NCBI RefSeq assembly: GCF_000377505.1
Contig: NZ_KB898199.1
Location: 1-64,000 of the forward strand
Direction: 5' to 3'
DNA: 64,000 nucleotides
Source: Paenibacillus massiliensis 2301065 = DSM 16942
GTDB taxonomy: Bacteria > Bacillota > Bacilli > Paenibacillales > Paenibacillaceae
Shown: positions 25,531 through 35,002 of the stretch, one piece after another
How the letters are laid out: each line of letters begins with the position of its first letter
Numbering within the stretch: the stretch's first letter is position 1
The notes under the pieces: generated by a model
Seen by the model: the letters and a program-made list of their open reading frames with translations, nothing else
The model's database searches: none
What the model was told of the DNA's origin: nothing
Translations under genes and position numbers: made by a program

Positions 25531-25974
25531 GTGGCAGCAGAGATTGTAAGCATTACTACACAAGAGCAACTGGAAGAGGCATTGAAGATCCGCAAGGAGG
25601 TCTTCGTGGAGGAGCAGCACGTTCCACTGGAGGAAGAGATTGATGGGTACGACCAGTTAGGGGATCAGGTCCACCATTTACTCGTGTTAGAGGGTGGTAC
25701 AGCTGTTGCAACAGCCCGTCTTATCTACTATGATGACGCTACAGCGAAATTGCAGCGGGTAGCTGTATTGCAGGAGCACCGGAGCAAGGGTTATGGGCGC
25801 GTGATCCTGTTGGCGCTGGAGCAGCGAGCCAGAGAGCTGGGGCTTCAATTTGCCTTGCTGGATGCTCAATGTCAGGCTCTCGGCTTCTATGAGAAGCTGG
25901 GCTATGTTACGATATCGGATGAGCCCTTCGATGATGCGGGTATTCCGCATGTACGGATGCGAAAGGAGCTTTAG
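25531..25974 (+). CDS. GNAT N-acetyltransferase (YjcF/ElaA-like)
   Basis: 147 residues. IRKEVFVEEQHVPLEEEIDGYD is the usual opening of this subgroup; the acetyl-CoA loop is VLQEHRSKGYGRVIL, with QALGFYEKLGY near the C terminus. It transfers acetyl groups to an unknown small molecule or protein. GTG start after GGGAGG. Single gene, with a terminator at 26095. Confidence 0.8.
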   Translation: MAAEIVSITTQEQLEEALKIRKEVFVEEQHVPLEEEIDGYDQLGDQVHHLLVLEGGTAVATARLIYYDDATAKLQRVAVLQEHRSKGYGRVILLALEQRARELGLQFALLDAQCQALGFYEKLGYVTISDEPFDDAGIPHVRMRKEL

Positions 25975-26094
25975 AGCACGACGAAATCAGTTTGAGCACG
26001 GATTTAAGTGATAGAGCGAGCTAGCCGCAAAAATTCAAGATGATTGATTGAGTACTACGTGTGCTGTGTCAGTACATTTAGCGATACAAAAAAA

Positions 26095-26130
26095 TAGCCG
26101 CAGTCTCCTGAATGGGAGCTGCGGCTTTTG
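26095..26130. terminator. Bidirectional terminator
   Basis: AGCCGCAGTCTCC-TGAAT-GGGAGCTGCGGCT with A-run before and TTTT after; serves the GNAT gene (+) and the MBL gene (-). Confidence 0.75.
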
Positions 26131-26162
26131 GTGCTCACGTACGACCAGTCTGTAAAGACGGT

Positions 26163-26909
26163 CTAGCGTATCATGTCATCTGTATCATACATCCGGTGTT
26201 GCTCAAGGAACCTCATGACACCCGCCTGGTTACGGAACTGCTCCATGCTATCATCATAGTGCATCAGATAGATTTTCTCCTGAATATCCTCAGGAAGAGA
26301 GCGGAGTTCATCCAACGTCGTATGCACCGCACCGTGGCCGATGAGCTGCACCTCATGCAGGATCAGACGATATCCCTGCTGGCGAACGAGTCTCTCTAAC
26401 AGCTCGGGATGGAATGTCATATCTGCACTGTAGAAGATCTCTTCATTGATGAGCAAGGAATAGCTATCCTTGCCTGGAATATGGCGAGTAGATATTAGCT
26501 CGACGCTAATACCAGGAACAAGCTCGGCCGGAGATCCGGGGGTGAGTGGCCTCACATCGAATACATCCGTAATGCGCTCGATATACCCGTCCTGATGCAT
26601 GCCGCCCCGCAGCGTATGATCCCAGAGTGGCTGGACAAGGCTCTCTGCTATGTACAGAATCGGCTTGCGTCCATGTACAATATTCATGCGGAAGCCAAGC
26701 TCCTCAAGCCCGCCTACATGATCGCCGTGAATATGTGTAATGAGGACTGCGTCCGGCTCGGTTAGTGGTATCTGGAGCTGATGCAAGGCCTGGGGAGCTG
26801 TAATTCCAAAATCTATTAACAGCTTGCCGTTTCCACTGTCCAGCAGTGCATTGTTGTTGAAGTAGGTCTTGGCGAAGGCTCCGCCTGTTCCCAGCATTTG
26901 CAGTTTCAT
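26163..26909 (-). CDS. MBL-fold metallo-hydrolase
   Basis: 248 residues. The metal motif is THIHGDHVGG (HxHxDH), with further ligands expected in STRHIPG, SADMTF and the final HYDD. Opening MKLQMLGTGGAF is typical of the RNase Z/phosphodiesterase-like branch. Substrate unknown. GGGAGG precedes the ATG by about 10 bases. Convergent with the GNAT gene. Confidence 0.8.
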   Translation of the reverse strand: MKLQMLGTGGAFAKTYFNNNALLDSGNGKLLIDFGITAPQALHQLQIPLTEPDAVLITHIHGDHVGGLEELGFRMNIVHGRKPILYIAESLVQPLWDHTLRGGMHQDGYIERITDVFDVRPLTPGSPAELVPGISVELISTRHIPGKDSYSLLINEEIFYSADMTFHPELLERLVRQQGYRLILHEVQLIGHGAVHTTLDELRSLPEDIQEKIYLMHYDDSMEQFRNQAGVMRFLEQHRMYDTDDMIR

Positions 26910-27174
26910 TCGTCGATATCCTCCCTCAAATGGATAGGTTCATTATATGGTTCTGCACCATCAATCTCCATTAAAATAACCTTGGAGTACAAGCTGCAAA
27001 CTGATCCTTGGACCAGCTAGTCAGCGGTCTATATTGACAGTGTAGCATGACTGTTCTGCTGTTCCCAAGTGAAGATGTCAAAAGTGTCATTTTTGTGGAC
27101 AGCTAGCGCAACTTGTGGCCTGTTTTGCAGTATAAATGTACAACAACAGATGTTGAGTGGAGGGACATAACGGG

Positions 27175-27732
27175 ATGAAATGGAGAAAAGTACTGTGCAT
27201 GGCGATGTTGTTTTCACTCTTCGGTGGAACTACGCTCGCGGCTGAGCCTAGCAAGGATCAGGTGCGTTTAATAATCAACGGGGAAGAGGCGAAGGACGGT
27301 GGGGTCGTCATTGAGGGCAAGACCTACGTACCGCTTCGTGACTTTAATGGTATCGTCAGCTTTGATCCGGCTACCGGCAAAGTGATATTTGAACAGCCGA
27401 ATGTGCATATCTTTTTGTTCAAAGGGGACACCCCTTTTGGCAATGTCAATAAAGGTAAGCTGAAGTTCAATGTGTTCTCGCAGGTAGACAGTCTGCAGAC
27501 CAATGCATATGCTGTGAAGATCGCGATTGCTGATCCGGACGGGAATGTGAAGGACATACAGAGCCAGGAGATCAAGGACCAGCAGAAGGATAACTTCTGG
27601 TTCAGGACGGCTGATTTCACCTATGATTTCAAGAAAGCAGGGAAGTATCGGGTAGGGTTCTATATTCAGGAGTCCAAGGATGGACCGTTCGTGCTGATCT
27701 CTGAAAAGGTGATTACAGCGCTTGAATCTTGA
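27175..27732 (+). CDS. Secreted stalk-domain protein
   Basis: 185 residues. Signal peptide (VLCMAMLFSLFGGTTLAAE), then one copper amine oxidase N1-type module (VRLIINGEEAKDGGVVIEGKTYVPLRDFNGIVSFD), then a beta-sandwich (AYAVKIAIADPDGNVK...AGKYRVGFYIQ). Likely extracellular, binding role unknown. ATG 27175 is favoured because GGAGGG precedes it by 9 bases; GTG 27157 is upstream of that site. A second protein of this type sits in the prophage remnant at 5920, without close similarity. Confidence 0.7.
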   Translation: MKWRKVLCMAMLFSLFGGTTLAAEPSKDQVRLIINGEEAKDGGVVIEGKTYVPLRDFNGIVSFDPATGKVIFEQPNVHIFLFKGDTPFGNVNKGKLKFNVFSQVDSLQTNAYAVKIAIADPDGNVKDIQSQEIKDQQKDNFWFRTADFTYDFKKAGKYRVGFYIQESKDGPFVLISEKVITALES

Positions 27733-27813
27733 TGCTTGGCAAAAATTGACCTTACTTGGCTGACATGTTACCATACACATGAAGGACAATATTAACCGAA
27801 GGTAGGTATATCC

Positions 27814-28125
27814 ATGACTGACCACAAGCATGAACACGGCGAATCCTGTGGACACGACCATGATCATGATCACGAGCATGAAGAAATGGTGCTCACTCTG
27901 ACGGATGAAGATGGTAACGATGTTGAGATGGTATTGGTAGAGACTTTTGATGTTGAAGACAAGGTCTATGCACTGCTACTCGAACGCGGCAATCCGGAAG
28001 CAGACGGCATTATTCTTCGTTTACAGGAAGAGAACGAAGAGATGATGCTTTATAATATTGAAGATGAAGAAGAATGGAAACGTGTGGAAGAAGCGTACAA
28101 CGAGCTCGTTGCTCAGTACGAATAA
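27814..28125 (+). CDS. DUF1292-family protein
   Basis: 103 residues. A His/Asp-rich head (HEHGESCGHDHDHDHEHEE) that could bind metal precedes the conserved acidic domain (LTLTDEDGNDVEMVLVETFDVEDKVYALL, then MMLYNIEDEEEW). Homologues in Bacillus (YrzB) lack such a long His stretch. Function unknown. Followed by a strong terminator. Confidence 0.85.
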   Translation: MTDHKHEHGESCGHDHDHDHEHEEMVLTLTDEDGNDVEMVLVETFDVEDKVYALLLERGNPEADGIILRLQEENEEMMLYNIEDEEEWKRVEEAYNELVAQYE

Positions 28126-28159
28126 TCCCATGACCGGCTACAGAGGCCGGATATTAGGG

Positions 28160-28184
28160 TCCCCGCTTAGCGGGGGCTTTTTAT
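28160..28184 (+). terminator. Terminator after the DUF1292 gene
   Basis: CCCCGC-TTA-GCGGGG followed by GCTTTTT. Confidence 0.8.
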
Positions 28185-28262
28185 TTAAGTGTAAATATTC
28201 AATTGCAGGCACATTCAACAGTTCGAATGGAACCAATTAACTGCGGCCCTAACCCTTTACGA

Positions 28263-28290
28263 GAAAAAGAGCAGCTCTCGGCTGCTCTAA
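28263..28290 (-). terminator. Terminator of speA
   Basis: Read on the minus strand: AGAGCAGC-CGAGA-GCTGCTCT followed by TTTTCTC. Confidence 0.7.
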
Positions 28291-28332
28291 TCTTTGGTGC
28301 TATGTCTTGCTTGCAGAATGATCATCTTACAG

Positions 28333-29808
28333 TTAGAAAATCGGATCAGCCTCGACAATGACCTTGACCTGATTGATGTAGCGGTCCTCGGGACCCTTCA
28401 CAGGGAGGCCAACCTCAACATGGTCGACGATATAGTCGATATTCTCCTGAGTAATGACTTCACCTGGAAGCAGAATTGGAATACCAGGAGGGTACACATA
28501 AATGAATTCAGCAATGATTCGGCCAGCCGATTCCTTGAATGGAATCACCTCAGTATCTGCATAAAAAGCATCACGCGGAATGAGGGATAGTTGTGGGATT
28601 TCCGGAATCTTCACAATCATTTCATTGACTTGGCCATCTGGATAGAATTTATCAGACAGCGCCTGCAGTGCCTCCAGCAATATATTTATAGAATCCTGTG
28701 TATCACCAGGTGTAACCAGGCACAGAATGTTATACATATCGCTGAGCTCAACCTCGATATTGTAGTGCTCACGCAGCCAGTTCTCCGTCTCATAGCCAGT
28801 TACGCCAAGATGACGTACGTGGATGGTGACCTTGGTCGGGTCATGATCATACGCTGCCTCCGAGCCTAGAATATCGTTGCCGAAGCAGTAGAGGCCAGGA
28901 ATTTCGTTGATAGCCCGTCTAGCCTGCTCTGCAAGCTCAATGGTCTGCTGCGCCATCTCAAAGCCGTTCAATGCGAGATTACGACGCGAGGTGTCCAGAG
29001 ATGCCAGCAGGATGTATGAAGTGGATGTCGTTGTCAGCATACTGATAATCGTCTGTACCCGGTAAGGATTGATATAGCCGTTCTTGGTATTCAGATTCAG
29101 TACAGAGCTCTGTGTCATGGAGCCGCCTAGCTTGTGCACGCTTGTAGCTGCCATATCCGCACCGGCCTGCATGGCCGACATCGGAAGCTCGGGATGGAAA
29201 TGAATAAGCACTCCGTGTGCCTCGTCCACCAGCACGGGAACGTCATAGCTGTGGGCCAGATCGACGATCTCCTTCAGGTTGGCACATACGCCAAAGTAGG
29301 TTGGGTTGATGACCAATACGCCTTTGGCATCTGGATGACGCTCCAGAGCGCGGCGGACCGAGCTTGTTGTAATGCCGTGGTCGATACCGAGATTCTCGTC
29401 TTGTGCAGGAGACACAAAGATTGGCTTAGCACCCGAGAAAATAACCGCAGACATTACTGATTTGTGTACATTACGCGGAACAATAATCTTGTCACCCGGT
29501 GAGCACACGGACAGAATCATCGTCATGATCGCTCCGCTTGTCCCTTGGACGCTAAAGAAAGTATGGTCGGCTCCGAACGCATCGGCTGCAAGCTTTTGGG
29601 CCTGCTCAATAACCCCGGTTGGCTGATGGAGGTCATCAAGCGGGGCAATGTTAATTAAATCTATGGAAAGAGCATTATCTCCAATAAACTCTCGAAATTC
29701 CGGGTCTGTGCCTAGTCCCTTCTTATGACCTGGAATGTGAAATTGTACCGGATTACGCTCCGCATGTTGTTTTAGAGCCGAGAAAAGCGGGGTCTGGCGA
29801 TGATCCAT
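28333..29808 (-). CDS. speA: Arginine decarboxylase (Orn/Lys/Arg decarboxylase family)
   Basis: 491 residues, close to the Bacillus SpeA length. TPLFSALKQHAERNPVQFHIPGHKKG opens the protein; GTSGAIMTM, VDEAHGVLIHF and the PLP lysine in SVHKLGGSMTQSS are present, as is the C-terminal domain (PRDAFYADTEVIPF, AEFIYVYPPGIPI). It makes agmatine from arginine, the first step of polyamine synthesis. The ATG at 29808 aligns with the usual start; an upstream GTG at 29847 would add 13 residues and lacks a good ribosome binding site. Monocistronic. Confidence 0.88.
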   Translation of the reverse strand: MDHRQTPLFSALKQHAERNPVQFHIPGHKKGLGTDPEFREFIGDNALSIDLINIAPLDDLHQPTGVIEQAQKLAADAFGADHTFFSVQGTSGAIMTMILSVCSPGDKIIVPRNVHKSVMSAVIFSGAKPIFVSPAQDENLGIDHGITTSSVRRALERHPDAKGVLVINPTYFGVCANLKEIVDLAHSYDVPVLVDEAHGVLIHFHPELPMSAMQAGADMAATSVHKLGGSMTQSSVLNLNTKNGYINPYRVQTIISMLTTTSTSYILLASLDTSRRNLALNGFEMAQQTIELAEQARRAINEIPGLYCFGNDILGSEAAYDHDPTKVTIHVRHLGVTGYETENWLREHYNIEVELSDMYNILCLVTPGDTQDSINILLEALQALSDKFYPDGQVNEMIVKIPEIPQLSLIPRDAFYADTEVIPFKESAGRIIAEFIYVYPPGIPILLPGEVITQENIDYIVDHVEVGLPVKGPEDRYINQVKVIVEADPIF

Positions 29809-29988
29809 TAGTGCTGTCACAACCTTTCTTGTTGACGCTGCCGACACTCCGCCGGCTTCGCGTGTGAGTTATAGTTTTGAAATGATAAGGTGCTTCCTGA
29901 TACAATACCTAATTATTAAACAAAATTGAGTATAGCAAAATGAGAACGGAATGCAAGCAAACAATTGTGAAATTAAACTGCTTAGGAT

Positions 29989-31260
29989 GTGAAGTGGATG
30001 AGTGCTGTGCATACGGCAAATGCCAGAAGGCTCTGGTCTCCATTTTTTGTGTCTTTGTGGATACTGGTATTTCTGGTCGAATTTCTGAAAGGGTCCTTGC
30101 TGGTATCGATCCTACCTATATATATGGGAGACTCCTTGGGGCTATCTGCAGGTGTCATTGGCATCGCCTTCTCGCTTCAGTACTTGGGTGACAATCTGTT
30201 CCGGGCGCCTGCAGGCTGGATTGCAGAGCGTATCGGCTACAGAGGCACGATGATCGCGGCCTTTATTGTGACCTTGCTGTCGGTCCTGATGCTAGCCTTC
30301 TTCACCTCACCACTCATGCTGGTGCTGGCCTGCTTGTTGCTGGGCATGGGAACCTCTCCGCTGTGGCCCTGTGCCATGACAGGTACGACTGAAATATCTG
30401 GGCCGACCAATAGCAACGGGCGTGCGATGGGTACGCTTGAGATCGCTCTCCTGAGCGGCACAGGCCTTGGCCCCATCATTATGAACTATATTTCCTCTCA
30501 TTCGGGCCACGAATACGGAGTCGTGTTCATGGTATTGACTGGAAGCGTCATTCTAGCCTTGCTGGTCTCCATGCTGCTGCCTGGCAGGAAGCCTGTATTG
30601 ACAGTATCAGATTCGGACGGCGGTGGGCGAGTGGATCAGCTCATGGACAGTATTAGAGAAACGCTGGATTTCGTGCGGCATCATCTCCACGTGAATCGGT
30701 TGATCTATCCGGCGCTGTTTCTGCAATCCTTTGTCATCGGTGTGCTGAGCCCTGTGCTGACGCTGTACGCGCGTACGGATCTCGGTCTATCTCCCAACAT
30801 GTATAGCGTGCTGCTCGTAGCTGGTGGGGCGGTAACGGCCATCACGCTTATTCCGTGTGGGCGGCTAGTGGATCGTTTTGGCCCGAGGGTATTTTTGCAT
30901 GTTGGATTCATGCTGGCAGGTCTTACCCTGCTGGTGTTCTTTCAGGTTAGAGCTCTTCCGCATATTTTTATAGCGGTCGGCGTTATCGGGTTCAGCTACG
31001 CACTCATCCTGCCAGCTTGGAATGCTTTCATTGCCAGCTTGATTCCCAAGAGCGAGCGTGGCACGATCTGGGGCTTCTTTTTGACGTTACAGGGTTCTGG
31101 TCTGGTCGTAGGTCCCATCATTTCTGGTCTGATGTGGGATCGGGCAGGCCATGCCTCACCGTTTCTGCTCGCAGGTGCAGGGATGCTGCTCTTGTTCTGC
31201 TGTCATTTCGCATTAGCCCGAAATCCTCTTCGCAAGCCAGGGCGCAGTGATCCATCCTAG
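29989..31260 (+). CDS. MFS transporter
   Basis: 423 residues with about 12 membrane segments. MFS signatures: DNLFRAPAGWIAERIGYRG after segment 2 and GRLVDRFGPRV after segment 8. An early GXXLGP motif (SGTGLGPI) resembles drug/efflux carriers (DHA1-like). Substrate unknown. Start is either GTG 29989 or ATG 29998; neither has a strong ribosome binding site. A terminator follows. Confidence 0.75.
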   Translation: MKWMSAVHTANARRLWSPFFVSLWILVFLVEFLKGSLLVSILPIYMGDSLGLSAGVIGIAFSLQYLGDNLFRAPAGWIAERIGYRGTMIAAFIVTLLSVLMLAFFTSPLMLVLACLLLGMGTSPLWPCAMTGTTEISGPTNSNGRAMGTLEIALLSGTGLGPIIMNYISSHSGHEYGVVFMVLTGSVILALLVSMLLPGRKPVLTVSDSDGGGRVDQLMDSIRETLDFVRHHLHVNRLIYPALFLQSFVIGVLSPVLTLYARTDLGLSPNMYSVLLVAGGAVTAITLIPCGRLVDRFGPRVFLHVGFMLAGLTLLVFFQVRALPHIFIAVGVIGFSYALILPAWNAFIASLIPKSERGTIWGFFLTLQGSGLVVGPIISGLMWDRAGHASPFLLAGAGMLLLFCCHFALARNPLRKPGRSDPS

Positions 31261-31304
31261 ACCGTGTCCCCACATCACGACTACTTCATGGTAGTCTCAT
31301 TACG

Positions 31305-31348
31305 AACAGCCCCTGAGTCGCTAGAGTGCGATTTCAGGGGCTGTATTC
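31305..31348 (+). terminator. Terminator-like hairpin
   Basis: AGCCCCTGA / TCAGGGGCT around a 17-base loop, followed by GTATTC; weak T-run. A smaller hairpin GACTAC-TTCAT-GGTAGTC precedes it at 31279. Confidence 0.5.
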
Positions 31349-31450
31349 GTTGGAGCCCACAATCGGAAGCTTCATTTCATGCCGAGGTGCTGATCATGTC
31401 GATGTGCCTTTGATACTGCATAGCTGTAGCTATAGGAGCTCTTGTATTTA

Positions 31451-32101
31451 TCAGCTAATGGCGAGGTCATCTGCCGAAGTGAATGCCATCTTGTAGAGGG
31501 GCAGTAGCTGCTTGAAGGTGGACTGAATGAGAGACAATAGTCCTTGTCCGTCACGCAGGCGTGCATCATCCCGCTCTAGACGAATGCCGCAGACGACCTC
31601 GGATTTTTTGACTCGGCTCAGCTTGTCGGCGATTTCGAGCAGCGTCTCTAGTCCTGTGTCTGATTGAGGAGTTCCTTCAGGAGACATGTGGTTCATGGAC
31701 CAGTAATAATCCCCCGGAACGATATCAGGAATGTCATCGATGTGAGACTTCAACTGCTCGCCGAACACTACTTTGTTGGGACTTTCATAGATAATGGCAA
31801 AGACAATGAAGACATGAGTAGAGAACATACCTACTTCAAAATGCGGATAGGCCTTGTAGCCGCGCTTATTAGCAGCCCAGGCAACCCAGGTATCCTTCGG
31901 CGGATTCACCGTACGACGTGCGTGCTTGGCGACGTGCGGATACATCTGCTCGCCAGTCAGCTCGGTCATGTAGGCAGTCAATTCCTGACCAAGTAGCTCA
32001 AGCTTAGGTCTGACCTGTTCGATGAGTACCTCCATTCTGGCTTCAAGCCCGGGAATTTCAAATACATCAAAATCCTTCTCTTCAAATCCACGAAATGTCA
32101 T
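31451..32101 (-). CDS. DUF1054 (YktB-type) protein
   Basis: 216 residues. Start MTFRGFEEKDFDVFEIPGLE, then GEQMYPHVAKHARRTVNPPKDTWVAW, HFEVGMFSTHVFIVFAIIYE are hallmark runs of this Bacillota-specific family of unknown function. ATG 32101 follows AGGAGG at the right distance; the frame is open upstream but without a site. The 375 bases upstream contain no gene. Confidence 0.85.
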   Translation of the reverse strand: MTFRGFEEKDFDVFEIPGLEARMEVLIEQVRPKLELLGQELTAYMTELTGEQMYPHVAKHARRTVNPPKDTWVAWAANKRGYKAYPHFEVGMFSTHVFIVFAIIYESPNKVVFGEQLKSHIDDIPDIVPGDYYWSMNHMSPEGTPQSDTGLETLLEIADKLSRVKKSEVVCGIRLERDDARLRDGQGLLSLIQSTFKQLLPLYKMAFTSADDLAIS

Positions 32102-32476
32102 CCTGTACCTCCTGTATATTCCTGTCACATCAAGCAATTCGCGTGATGATCATTCAGTGTCTGTTCAGTGTTTTGGTAGCAGCTCATAACGATAAGTATA
32201 GCATATGCGATAGTTTTTATTGACGCTCCGTGCCTGAAGATATGATGAAGTTCAAGGCTCAGCGCTGGATCTATCTTCATGAATCATTGGAATTCAGAAC
32301 AAGAGGCAGCTTAGTCATAGAATATATAGCCATATGAGCAGCAAGCTGCTGAAATTTAGTCAAATAACCAAGTACCCTTACATATGATGAAGTATAAAAT
32401 AGAGCAAGGATACGATCAGACTGAGCAGCCATTGCGCAGCCGAGGCTGATCCGAACCTTAAGAAGGAGGGATTGCC
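32102..32476. other. Intergenic stretch
   Basis: Between divergent genes. It shows a short direct repeat (TTCAGTGT twice near 32154-32171) and an AT-rich promoter-like part (TATAAAAT near 32394) before the plus-strand gene at 32477. No gene or RNA recognised. Confidence 0.4.
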
Positions 32477-33076
32477 GTGAATAAGGGCTGCGAAGTGGAA
32501 TACTGCAATTTGGAGCTCCGGTTTAGCCGCCGGCACATCCACAATTTAATCAAGGACCTTATTCAGGAGGGGTACTCTCTGTACTGGAGCGAGGACGAAT
32601 CCTATCTCGTGCTCTCGGTCAGAACAGGACGCAAGCTCGTCAAGCTCCGTTTCCAACAGCTTCGGACAGGCGATTATAAGCTGGCGGGGGATTACATGAT
32701 TCGGGATACAAAATTGGCAGAATGGCTGGAAAAGCTGATCGAGGTGACACGCGGACATGCTGTCGTCAAACGGTTCAAGGATCATCATATTCTGGTGGAG
32801 AACATTCTGTTCGGAGAAGTGATTCGTCTCGTTGAGGTCACAGGCTTCAAGCAGCGCATTCTGTTCCAGAAGGGACCCGTTCTGTCTGCCGAGGAAATGG
32901 AGGAAATGTTCAACTCGTGCGAGGGGGAAGAGCGGCTGCAGCTACTGACGATGGAAATTGACGATCATCTGGAACGATTGTCGGTTGCGCTTCGGGAAGG
33001 CGATGATCTCAAGGCAGAACGATGCCGCACAGAGCTGGTTCCGTTAGCCAGACAGCTTATGATGCTGGAAGGATGA
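32477..33076 (+). CDS. Hypothetical protein (199 aa)
   Basis: GTG start with AAGGAGGG at ideal distance. Soluble, charged; the middle has DDHILVENILFGEVIRLVEV-like beta strands and the C-terminal third is helical (LQLLTMEIDDHLERLSVALREGD). No family recognised with confidence. A terminator at 33128 closes it, so it is monocistronic. Confidence 0.7.
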   Translation: MNKGCEVEYCNLELRFSRRHIHNLIKDLIQEGYSLYWSEDESYLVLSVRTGRKLVKLRFQQLRTGDYKLAGDYMIRDTKLAEWLEKLIEVTRGHAVVKRFKDHHILVENILFGEVIRLVEVTGFKQRILFQKGPVLSAEEMEEMFNSCEGEERLQLLTMEIDDHLERLSVALREGDDLKAERCRTELVPLARQLMMLEG

Positions 33077-33127
33077 GCAAGGAACGCTTTAGCAGGTAAA
33101 GGCACAAGCACATGAACTCAACTGGAG

Positions 33128-33158
33128 AGCTGTCGGGATGACCGACAGCTATTCTTTT
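33128..33158 (+). terminator. Terminator
   Basis: AGCTGTCGG-GATGA-CCGACAGCT followed by ATTCTTTT. The 250 bases from here to gndA hold no gene. Confidence 0.7.
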
Positions 33159-33405
33159 GCTTGGCGAGGGATCAGTACGAGTAAGCTTTACTTAGGCGCT
33201 GGTTAGCGTAAGCGAGTATAAGTAGTCTTTGAAATACAAAATACGACTGAGTCCGGTCTCGAAGAGGCATTGTAAGTTGTACAAGCAGTCCTGTAACAGG
33301 CAGGGGTTCACTTCTACACGCAAAAACGTTAAAATGTAATGTAATAGCATGCGCATATGCAAATGCTTGAATAAAAAAATATATGTGCAAAGGATGAGAA
33401 ACCAG

Positions 33406-34812
33406 ATGGCAAAACAGCAAATTGGTGTTATTGGTCTGGCCGTAATGGGCAAAAACCTGGCTCTTAACATTGAAAGCAAAGGCTTCACGGTCTCGGTATA
33501 TAATCGTTCCTCCGAGAAGACACATGATCTGCTCAAGGAAGCGGAGGGCAAGAACCTGACAGGCACGTTCACTATTGAAGAATTCGTGAATTCCCTGGAA
33601 TCCCCGCGCAAGATTCTGATCATGGTTCAGGCTGGCAAGGCAACAGATGCTACGATTGAACAACTTCTGCCACATCTGGACGAAGGAGATATTATTATAG
33701 ATGGCGGTAACGCCTACTTCCCTGACACTCAACGCCGCAGCGCAGAGCTGGAGGCCAAAGGCATTCGCTTCATCGGTACCGGCGTATCCGGTGGTGAAGA
33801 GGGGGCACTGAACGGACCTTCCATCATGCCAGGCGGTCTGGAAAGTGCCTACAAGCTGGTAGAGCCGATCCTGACAGCGATCTCGGCCAAAGTAAACGGT
33901 GATCCTTGCTGTACATATATCGGTACGGATGGCGCAGGCCATTATGTGAAGATGGTTCATAACGGAATCGAGTACGGTGATATGCAATTGATCGGCGAAG
34001 CTTATCATTTGATGAAATCTGTACTTAACGTAGGTGCAGAAGAGCTGCATGAAATCTTCTCCGAATGGAATAAGGGCGAGTTGGACAGCTATCTGATTGA
34101 GATTACCGCTGACATCTTCTCCAAGTATGATCCAGAGACAGGCAAGCCTATGGTAGATGTCATTCTGGATGCTGCTGGACAGAAGGGTACTGGTAAATGG
34201 ACAAGCCAAAACGCGCTGGATCTCGGCGTTCCGCTGTCCATGATTACAGAGTCCGTGTTCTCTCGCTTCCTGTCGGCTATGAAGGAAGAGCGCGTGGCGG
34301 CAAGCAAGGTACTGAGCGGACCTACCGCACCAGCGTTCACCGGAGATAAGAAGGAGTTCATCGAGAATGTGCGCAAGGCGCTGTTCGCCAGCAAGATTGT
34401 ATCCTACGCTCAAGGCTTTGCTCAAATGCGTGCAGCTTCCGATGAATACGGCTGGGATCTTAAATACGGCAAAATCGCAATGATTTTCCGTGGCGGCTGC
34501 ATTATCCGTTCCCGCTTCCTGCAAAACATCATGGATGCCTACGATCAGGACCCTGCACTCAGAAACCTGTTGCTGGATCCGTTCTTCAAAAATGTTGTAG
34601 AATCCTATCAGGACGCTTGGCGTCAAGTGATTTCTGTTGCCGTTGCTAATGGTGTTCCTGTACCTGGCTTCTCCAGCGCACTTGCTTACTATGACAGCTA
34701 CCGTACAGAGCGTCTGCCTGCGAACCTGCTTCAGGCTCAACGTGATTATTTCGGAGCCCATACTTTCAAGCGTGTGGACAAGGAAGGCGTATTCCACCAT
34801 CAATGGTTCTAA
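33406..34812 (+). CDS. gndA: 6-phosphogluconate dehydrogenase, decarboxylating
   Basis: 468 residues, the length of the Bacillus enzyme. NADP-binding GLAVMGKNLALN, the substrate loop GTGVSGGEEGALNGPSIMPGG, catalytic Lys in GAGHYVKMVHNGIEYGDMQ, and the C-terminal SALAYYDSYR...QAQRDYFGAHT are all present. It converts 6-phosphogluconate to ribulose 5-phosphate, making NADPH in the oxidative pentose phosphate pathway. ATG 33406 matches homologues and has AAAGGATGAG upstream; the in-frame ATG at 33349 does not. Monocistronic with its own terminator. Confidence 0.96.
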   Translation: MAKQQIGVIGLAVMGKNLALNIESKGFTVSVYNRSSEKTHDLLKEAEGKNLTGTFTIEEFVNSLESPRKILIMVQAGKATDATIEQLLPHLDEGDIIIDGGNAYFPDTQRRSAELEAKGIRFIGTGVSGGEEGALNGPSIMPGGLESAYKLVEPILTAISAKVNGDPCCTYIGTDGAGHYVKMVHNGIEYGDMQLIGEAYHLMKSVLNVGAEELHEIFSEWNKGELDSYLIEITADIFSKYDPETGKPMVDVILDAAGQKGTGKWTSQNALDLGVPLSMITESVFSRFLSAMKEERVAASKVLSGPTAPAFTGDKKEFIENVRKALFASKIVSYAQGFAQMRAASDEYGWDLKYGKIAMIFRGGCIIRSRFLQNIMDAYDQDPALRNLLLDPFFKNVVESYQDAWRQVISVAVANGVPVPGFSSALAYYDSYRTERLPANLLQAQRDYFGAHTFKRVDKEGVFHHQWF

Positions 34813-34888
34813 TACGGCTGCTTTACAGCTATGATAGCTGTAGTGTGCCAGGGGCGAATAGCTCCCGACTTCAGACTTACTAAAACTA

Positions 34889-34920
34889 GGCCCTGCTGCT
34901 TTTTTGGCGGCAGGGTTTTT
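34889..34920 (+). terminator. Terminator of gndA
   Basis: CCCTGC ... GCAGGG followed by TTTTT. Confidence 0.7.
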
Positions 34921-34940
34921 CATGGTATCCTGTCGGTGGA

Positions 34941-34970
34941 TTGTCTAATCTTTCGGGCCTGTGGTATGAT
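34941..34970 (+). promoter_or_regulatory. Candidate aroK promoter
   Basis: TTGTCT (34941-34946), 18-base spacer, TATGAT (34965-34970), 33 bases before the start codon. Confidence 0.5.
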
Positions 34971-35002
34971 ATGAAAAGTTTAGAGCCAAAAGAGGTGTCA
35001 CA

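Noticed and set aside
33172..34923. 583-codon open frame on the minus strand opposite gndA
   Set aside because: It mirrors gndA codon bias, has no ribosome binding site, and no recognisable protein motif; a long antisense shadow.
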